Source of the DNA: Shinella sp. CPCC 101442
Lineage (GTDB): Bacteria > Pseudomonadota > Alphaproteobacteria > Rhizobiales > Rhizobiaceae
DNA length: 64,000 nucleotides
Assembly (NCBI RefSeq): GCF_024704725.1
Contig: NZ_JALIQS010000002.1
Location: 62,001 to 126,000, forward strand
Direction: 5' to 3'
Shown: piece after piece, positions 60,656 to 64,000 of the stretch
How positions within the stretch are numbered: position 1 is the first letter of the stretch
How the letters are laid out: each line of letters starts with the position of its first letter
Translations under genes and position numbers: made by a program
Notes under the pieces: model-generated
Databases searched by the model: none
Told to the model about the DNA's origin: nothing
The model's input: the letters and a program-made list of their open reading frames with translations, nothing else

Positions 60656-61897
60656 TTAACCGCCGTTCGAGGCGACGGTCGCGCGATACTCGCCCACCGC
60701 CTTGGCGACGAGACCGGCGACCTTCTTCTGCCAGGCGGGATCGACCAGCAGTTTCTCATCGTCCTTGTTCGACATGAAGCCGAGCTCAAGCAGGATCGAA
60801 GGGACATCCGGCGCGGTGAGCACGCGGAAGCCGGCATGGCGGTGCGGGTTGTTGATCAGCAGGACCTCGTTCTTGAAGGTGCTGACGACGCTCTGCGCCA
60901 GATTGATCGAGAAGGCCTGCGTCTCGCGCCGCGTCAGGTCGAGCAGGATGTCGGCGACCTCGGCCGGCTCGTCAACGAAGGCGACGCCGGCGATCTGGTC
61001 GGACAGATTTTCCCGTTCGGCGAGGCTGGCGGCGAGGCTGTCGGACGCCTTATCGGAGATCGTATAGACCGTCGCGCCGCGCGTATCCTTCTGCTTCAGC
61101 GTGTCGGCATGGATTGAGATAAGAAGGTTCGCGCCCTCGTTGCGGGCAAGCTGCACGCGCTGGGAGAGCGACAGAAATTCATCCTTGTCGCGGGTCAGAA
61201 CGGCCTTCGTGTCCGGCAGCGTGTTGAGCGCGTCGGCCAGCGCCTTGGCGAAAGCCAGCGTGACGTGTTTTTCCTCGGTCTTGGTGACGCCGCCGCGCGC
61301 GCCGTTGTCGATGCCGCCATGCCCCGCGTCGACGGCTATGACAAAGGGACCTTCGGCGCTGCCGCCCGGCAGCATGACCGGCTTCTGCTCGACATTTGCC
61401 GGTGCGGCCGCCTCCTGCCAGCTCTGCTTTTCCATCTGCGCCTGAAAAGCCTCACCGGTGACGATCGCCGTGTCTATGACGAGACGGTAACTCGAAGCCC
61501 CCTGCTCTTCCTGCACTTCTGCCAGCACGACGCCGATCGGGCGGGACGCCGTCAGCACGATGCGCGAGCGGCCTTCGGCCATCGTGCCGTAGCGGATTTC
61601 GGAGAAGATGCCGCGCGCTTCCAGGTCTTCCGCCTTGATGCCGAAATCGGTTTCCGGCAGATCGATCAGCACGCGGTACGGATTGGCGACATAATGCACC
61701 TTGAAGTCCGGCTTACGGTCGAAATCGATAATGAGCCGGGTGCGAGCGTCATCTCCCGCGATGCGGGCGGAAAAGGCAAGCAGCGGCGCCGCCGTGGCCG
61801 AAACGGCAATAGCCGGCGCGGCCACGACCAATGACAGTACGAGGGCAAGCGCGCCCGTCAAAAGGCCAATCGATTTTTCCGGGATAAGGCGTAGCAT
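60656..61897 (-). CDS. amiC: N-acetylmuramoyl-L-alanine amidase (AmiC type)
   Basis: From ATG 61897 the protein has 413 residues; a TTG at 61918 is a possible alternative start. The N-terminus is a signal or anchor segment (GLLTGALALVLSLVVAAPAI). An AMIN domain (about 45-150) for septal targeting is followed by an Amidase_3 domain: VIAVDAGHGGIDNGARGG (zinc His), ANLLISIHADTL and PSILLELGFMSNKDDEKLL with the catalytic Glu. It cleaves the peptide from MurNAc during cell division. Confidence 0.92.
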   Translation of the reverse strand: MLRLIPEKSIGLLTGALALVLSLVVAAPAIAVSATAAPLLAFSARIAGDDARTRLIIDFDRKPDFKVHYVANPYRVLIDLPETDFGIKAEDLEARGIFSEIRYGTMAEGRSRIVLTASRPIGVVLAEVQEEQGASSYRLVIDTAIVTGEAFQAQMEKQSWQEAAAPANVEQKPVMLPGGSAEGPFVIAVDAGHGGIDNGARGGVTKTEEKHVTLAFAKALADALNTLPDTKAVLTRDKDEFLSLSQRVQLARNEGANLLISIHADTLKQKDTRGATVYTISDKASDSLAASLAERENLSDQIAGVAFVDEPAEVADILLDLTRRETQAFSINLAQSVVSTFKNEVLLINNPHRHAGFRVLTAPDVPSILLELGFMSNKDDEKLLVDPAWQKKVAGLVAKAVGEYRATVASNGG

Positions 61898-62064
61898 CAC
61901 CACTGGCAGTCCGTTCAAACGCGTGGAAACCGCGCGGCGCGGTTGAGGACAAGCCTCATTGATGCCCCGATATGGTTAACCAAAGCTTGCCGACAGACCC
62001 GCCTCCACGTCGGCCGAGACATCATTGCAAATCCATCAAGATTATGACGCTTTTGGCTTTTCCC

Positions 62065-62093
62065 TTGCCATTGTGACATATCCGCCATAAAAG
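62065..62093 (+). promoter_or_regulatory. Predicted promoter for rne
   Basis: TTGCCA (62065-62070, preceded by C), a 17-bp spacer and TAAAAG (62088-62093). It implies a leader of ~430 nt before the rne start codon. Confidence 0.45.
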
Positions 62094-62248
62094 CAAAGTC
62101 AGGGAAAAAGACCAGACGGGATAGAATCGTCCTGGGCAGGCAGCCACTCCTTCGGGGCTTGGCGCCGAACCGGGGCCTCATCCGCCGTCATACACCCTTT
62201 TTCCCGGCCGAACAGATCGCGTAAACCGGCGGTGGCCGGAACAGTCAA

Positions 62249-62282
62249 GGTGGATCTCCACCAAACGCCCTTACCAAAGGGC
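62249..62282 (+). promoter_or_regulatory. Tandem hairpins in the rne leader
   Basis: GGTGG/CCACC (62249-62262, 4-base loop) is followed at once by GCCCTT/AAGGGC (62267-62282, loop ACCA). A long structured leader is where RNase E regulates its own mRNA in E. coli; whether the same occurs here is inference. Confidence 0.45.
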
Positions 62283-62531
62283 AATTTCATCGGACCTTCA
62301 GGGTCTATGGCACTGGCATTCTCGTTGGACGTTGATGTTGACGCAGCGGACACTTTCAGAGGGTAACAGGCACCGGGACGCTCGCGCTCCGGCCTTCCTC
62401 CGTCTGCTTACCCCTCACCCGGGCCTGACGAGAACTTACCTATCCGGCGCATCCCCCTCCTCCCCCGGCTCACCCGTTTCAGGGTACAGCTTGCCGCCAG
62501 GACTGCGGCTGCGCCGAGGAGTTCAATCTAC

Positions 62532-64000
62532 ATGGCAGAGAAAATGCTTATCGACGCGTCTCACTCCGAGGAGACGCGCGTCGTTGTCGTACGCGGAAAC
62601 CGCATAGAAGAATTCGACTTCGAATCCGAACACAAGAAGCAGATCCGCGGCAATATCTACCTTGCCAAGGTCACGCGCGTCGAACCGTCGCTGCAGGCGG
62701 CCTTCGTCGATTACGGCGGTAACCGCCACGGCTTCCTGGCTTTCGCCGAAATCCACCCGGATTATTACCAGATCCCGCTCGCCGACCGTCAGGCGCTCCT
62801 GAGAGCCGAAGCCGAAGAGCATCGCCGCGACGACGATATCGAACATGTCGAAACGGCAAACGACCGTTCCGACAACAGCGAATCATCTGCTGAAACGGAC
62901 GTCGAAGTCGAAGTCGTCGCAGCCGTCGAAGAGGCACCGGCGGAAGCCGCCGCCGAACCGGACGCCGTCGAAGCCTCCGCCGACCTCGCCGCGGAAGAAA
63001 CGCCGGCTGAAAAGCCCAAGAAGCCGCGCCGCACCCGCAAGGCCAAGGCGAAGACCGAGGATGCTCCGGCCGCCGAAGACGCTGCCGCTTCCGAAGGCAG
63101 CGACGACGAGACGCCCGGTGGCGCGATGGCCATGGCGGTCGACACCGACGAAATCTCCGAACCGTCCGACCGCAAGCGTCGCCGCCGTCGCGATGACGAC
63201 GACGATGATGACGATCATAACGGCGAAGAGAAGGAAATCATCGAATCCGTCGGCGCCGAAGACGCCATGGAAGAGGTTCCGGATCGCGTCCAGCGCAAGC
63301 CGCGCAAGCAGTACCGCATCCAGGAAGTCATCAAGCGCCGTCAGATCCTGCTCGTGCAGGTCGCCAAGGAAGAGCGCGGCAACAAGGGTGCGGCTCTCAC
63401 CACCTACCTGTCGCTCGCCGGCCGTTACTCCGTCCTGATGCCGAACACGGCGCGCGGCGGCGGTATCTCCCGCAAGATCACCAACCTGCAGGACCGCAAG
63501 CGCCTGAAGGAAATCGCACGCGACCTCGAAGTCCCGCAGGGCATGGGCGTCATCCTGCGCACCGCCGGTGCCAACCGCACCCGCGTCGAGGTCAAGCGCG
63601 ACTTCGAATACCTGATGCGCCTTTGGGAAAACGTCCGCACGCTGACGCTCGCCTCCACCGCGCCCTGCCTCGTCTATGAGGAAGGTTCGCTCATCAAGCG
63701 CTCGATCCGCGATCTCTACAACAAGGACATCGGCGAGATCGTCGTTGCCGGCGAGGAAGGCTACAAGGAGGCGAAGGCCTTCATGAAGATGCTGATGCCG
63801 AGCCACGCCAAGGTCGTACAGCCCTATCGCGACGTGCATCCGATCTTTTCGCGCTCGGGCATCGAAGCCCAGCTCGACCGCATGTTGCAGCCGCAGGTGA
63901 CGCTGAAGTCCGGCGGCTACATCATCATCAACCAGACCGAGGCGCTCGTCTCGATCGACGTCAACTCCGGCCGTTCGACGCGCGAACACTCGATCGAAGA
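62532..64000 (+). CDS. rne: Ribonuclease E/G, N-terminal part
   Basis: The frame runs off the window end; 489 codons are present from ATG 62532, with GAGGAG 10 nt upstream. RNase E is the main endonuclease of mRNA decay and the scaffold of the degradosome. The S1 domain starts at residue ~36 (KKQIRGNIYLAKVTRVEPSL) and is interrupted after residue ~90 by a ~170-residue acidic/basic insert (91-262, with eight consecutive Asp at 221-228). It resumes at YRIQEVIKRRQILLVQVAKE. The RNase H-like and catalytic parts follow, ending at the first catalytic Asp (ALVSIDVNSGRST). The insert is typical of alphaproteobacterial RNase E. Confidence 0.96.
   Translation, partial: MAEKMLIDASHSEETRVVVVRGNRIEEFDFESEHKKQIRGNIYLAKVTRVEPSLQAAFVDYGGNRHGFLAFAEIHPDYYQIPLADRQALLRAEAEEHRRDDDIEHVETANDRSDNSESSAETDVEVEVVAAVEEAPAEAAAEPDAVEASADLAAEETPAEKPKKPRRTRKAKAKTEDAPAAEDAAASEGSDDETPGGAMAMAVDTDEISEPSDRKRRRRRDDDDDDDDHNGEEKEIIESVGAEDAMEEVPDRVQRKPRKQYRIQEVIKRRQILLVQVAKEERGNKGAALTTYLSLAGRYSVLMPNTARGGGISRKITNLQDRKRLKEIARDLEVPQGMGVILRTAGANRTRVEVKRDFEYLMRLWENVRTLTLASTAPCLVYEEGSLIKRSIRDLYNKDIGEIVVAGEEGYKEAKAFMKMLMPSHAKVVQPYRDVHPIFSRSGIEAQLDRMLQPQVTLKSGGYIIINQTEALVSIDVNSGRSTREHSIE

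Larger units (their letters stand above)
61898..62531. other. Divergent amiC-rne intergenic region and rne leader
   Basis: These 634 bases hold no convincing gene. They contain a predicted rne promoter (62065-62093), then a leader of more than 400 nt with small hairpins, and on the left the amiC control region. Confidence 0.6.

Overview
The window is chromosomal DNA from an alphaproteobacterium, most likely a member of the Rhizobiaceae (Rhizobium/Agrobacterium/Ensifer/Shinella type). The reasons are a GC-rich composition, the gene order of the ribosomal superoperon (no rpsD in the alpha operon, adk straight after secY, msrPQ and rarA nearby), a B12-dependent ribonucleotide reductase, an RNase E whose S1 domain is split by an acidic insert, and several small proteins of rhizobial type. 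Genus cannot be fixed from the sequence alone.

Layout. 1-11.5 kb is a housekeeping and accessory stretch: the 3' end of nrdJ, a DUF1508-like/GIY-YIG protein, a membrane-anchored EEP-family phosphohydrolase, small proteins, two alpha/beta hydrolases, a DUF1883 protein, rarA with a DegP-type protease, and the msrPQ methionine sulfoxide reductase. 12-31.5 kb is a leftward block of translation genes: rplQ-rpoA-rpsK-rpsM, adk-secY, the spc genes (rplO to rplN), the S10 genes (rpsQ to rpsJ), and tuf-fusA-rpsG-rpsL. 31.5-35.5 kb is a small accessory island with a conserved small protein, an RTX-type calcium-binding protein, a divergent LuxR-type regulator and a small lipoprotein. 35.5-51.2 kb resumes the leftward block: rpoC-rpoB-rplL-rplJ-rplA-rplK-nusG-secE, tRNA-Trp, a second tuf, and tRNA-Gly/tRNA-Tyr, with an opposing acetyltransferase gene placed between tuf and the tRNAs. 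51.4-64 kb holds a TrmH/RlmB methyltransferase, azoR with a divergent LysR regulator, tRNA-Thr, small ORFs, nadK, prfB (programmed frameshift), a PBP1A gene, an AmiC-type amidase and the start of rne.

Regulation visible in the sequence. Six candidate sigma-70 promoters all have a 17-bp spacer: upstream of rpsL, secY, tuf-2, tRNA-Trp, the tRNA-Tyr/Gly pair and rne. The lysR promoter also has a 17-bp spacer and holds a perfect inverted repeat. Strong intrinsic terminators lie after nrdJ, rplQ, rplO, rpsQ, tuf-2, rpoC, the methyltransferase gene and prfB. They divide the ribosomal block into units: str, S10, spc, secY-adk, alpha, secE-nusG, rplKA, rplJL-rpoBC. Structured leaders occur ahead of rpsL, rplJ, rpoB and rne.

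I see no CRISPR array, transposase, prophage, rRNA operon or defence cassette. Most of the window is conserved core genome. The least explained parts are the RTX/LuxR locus, the DUF1508-like/GIY-YIG fusion, the acetyltransferase inside the tRNA-tuf cluster, and several gene-poor stretches (11547-12046, 47989-48701, 54187-54967).
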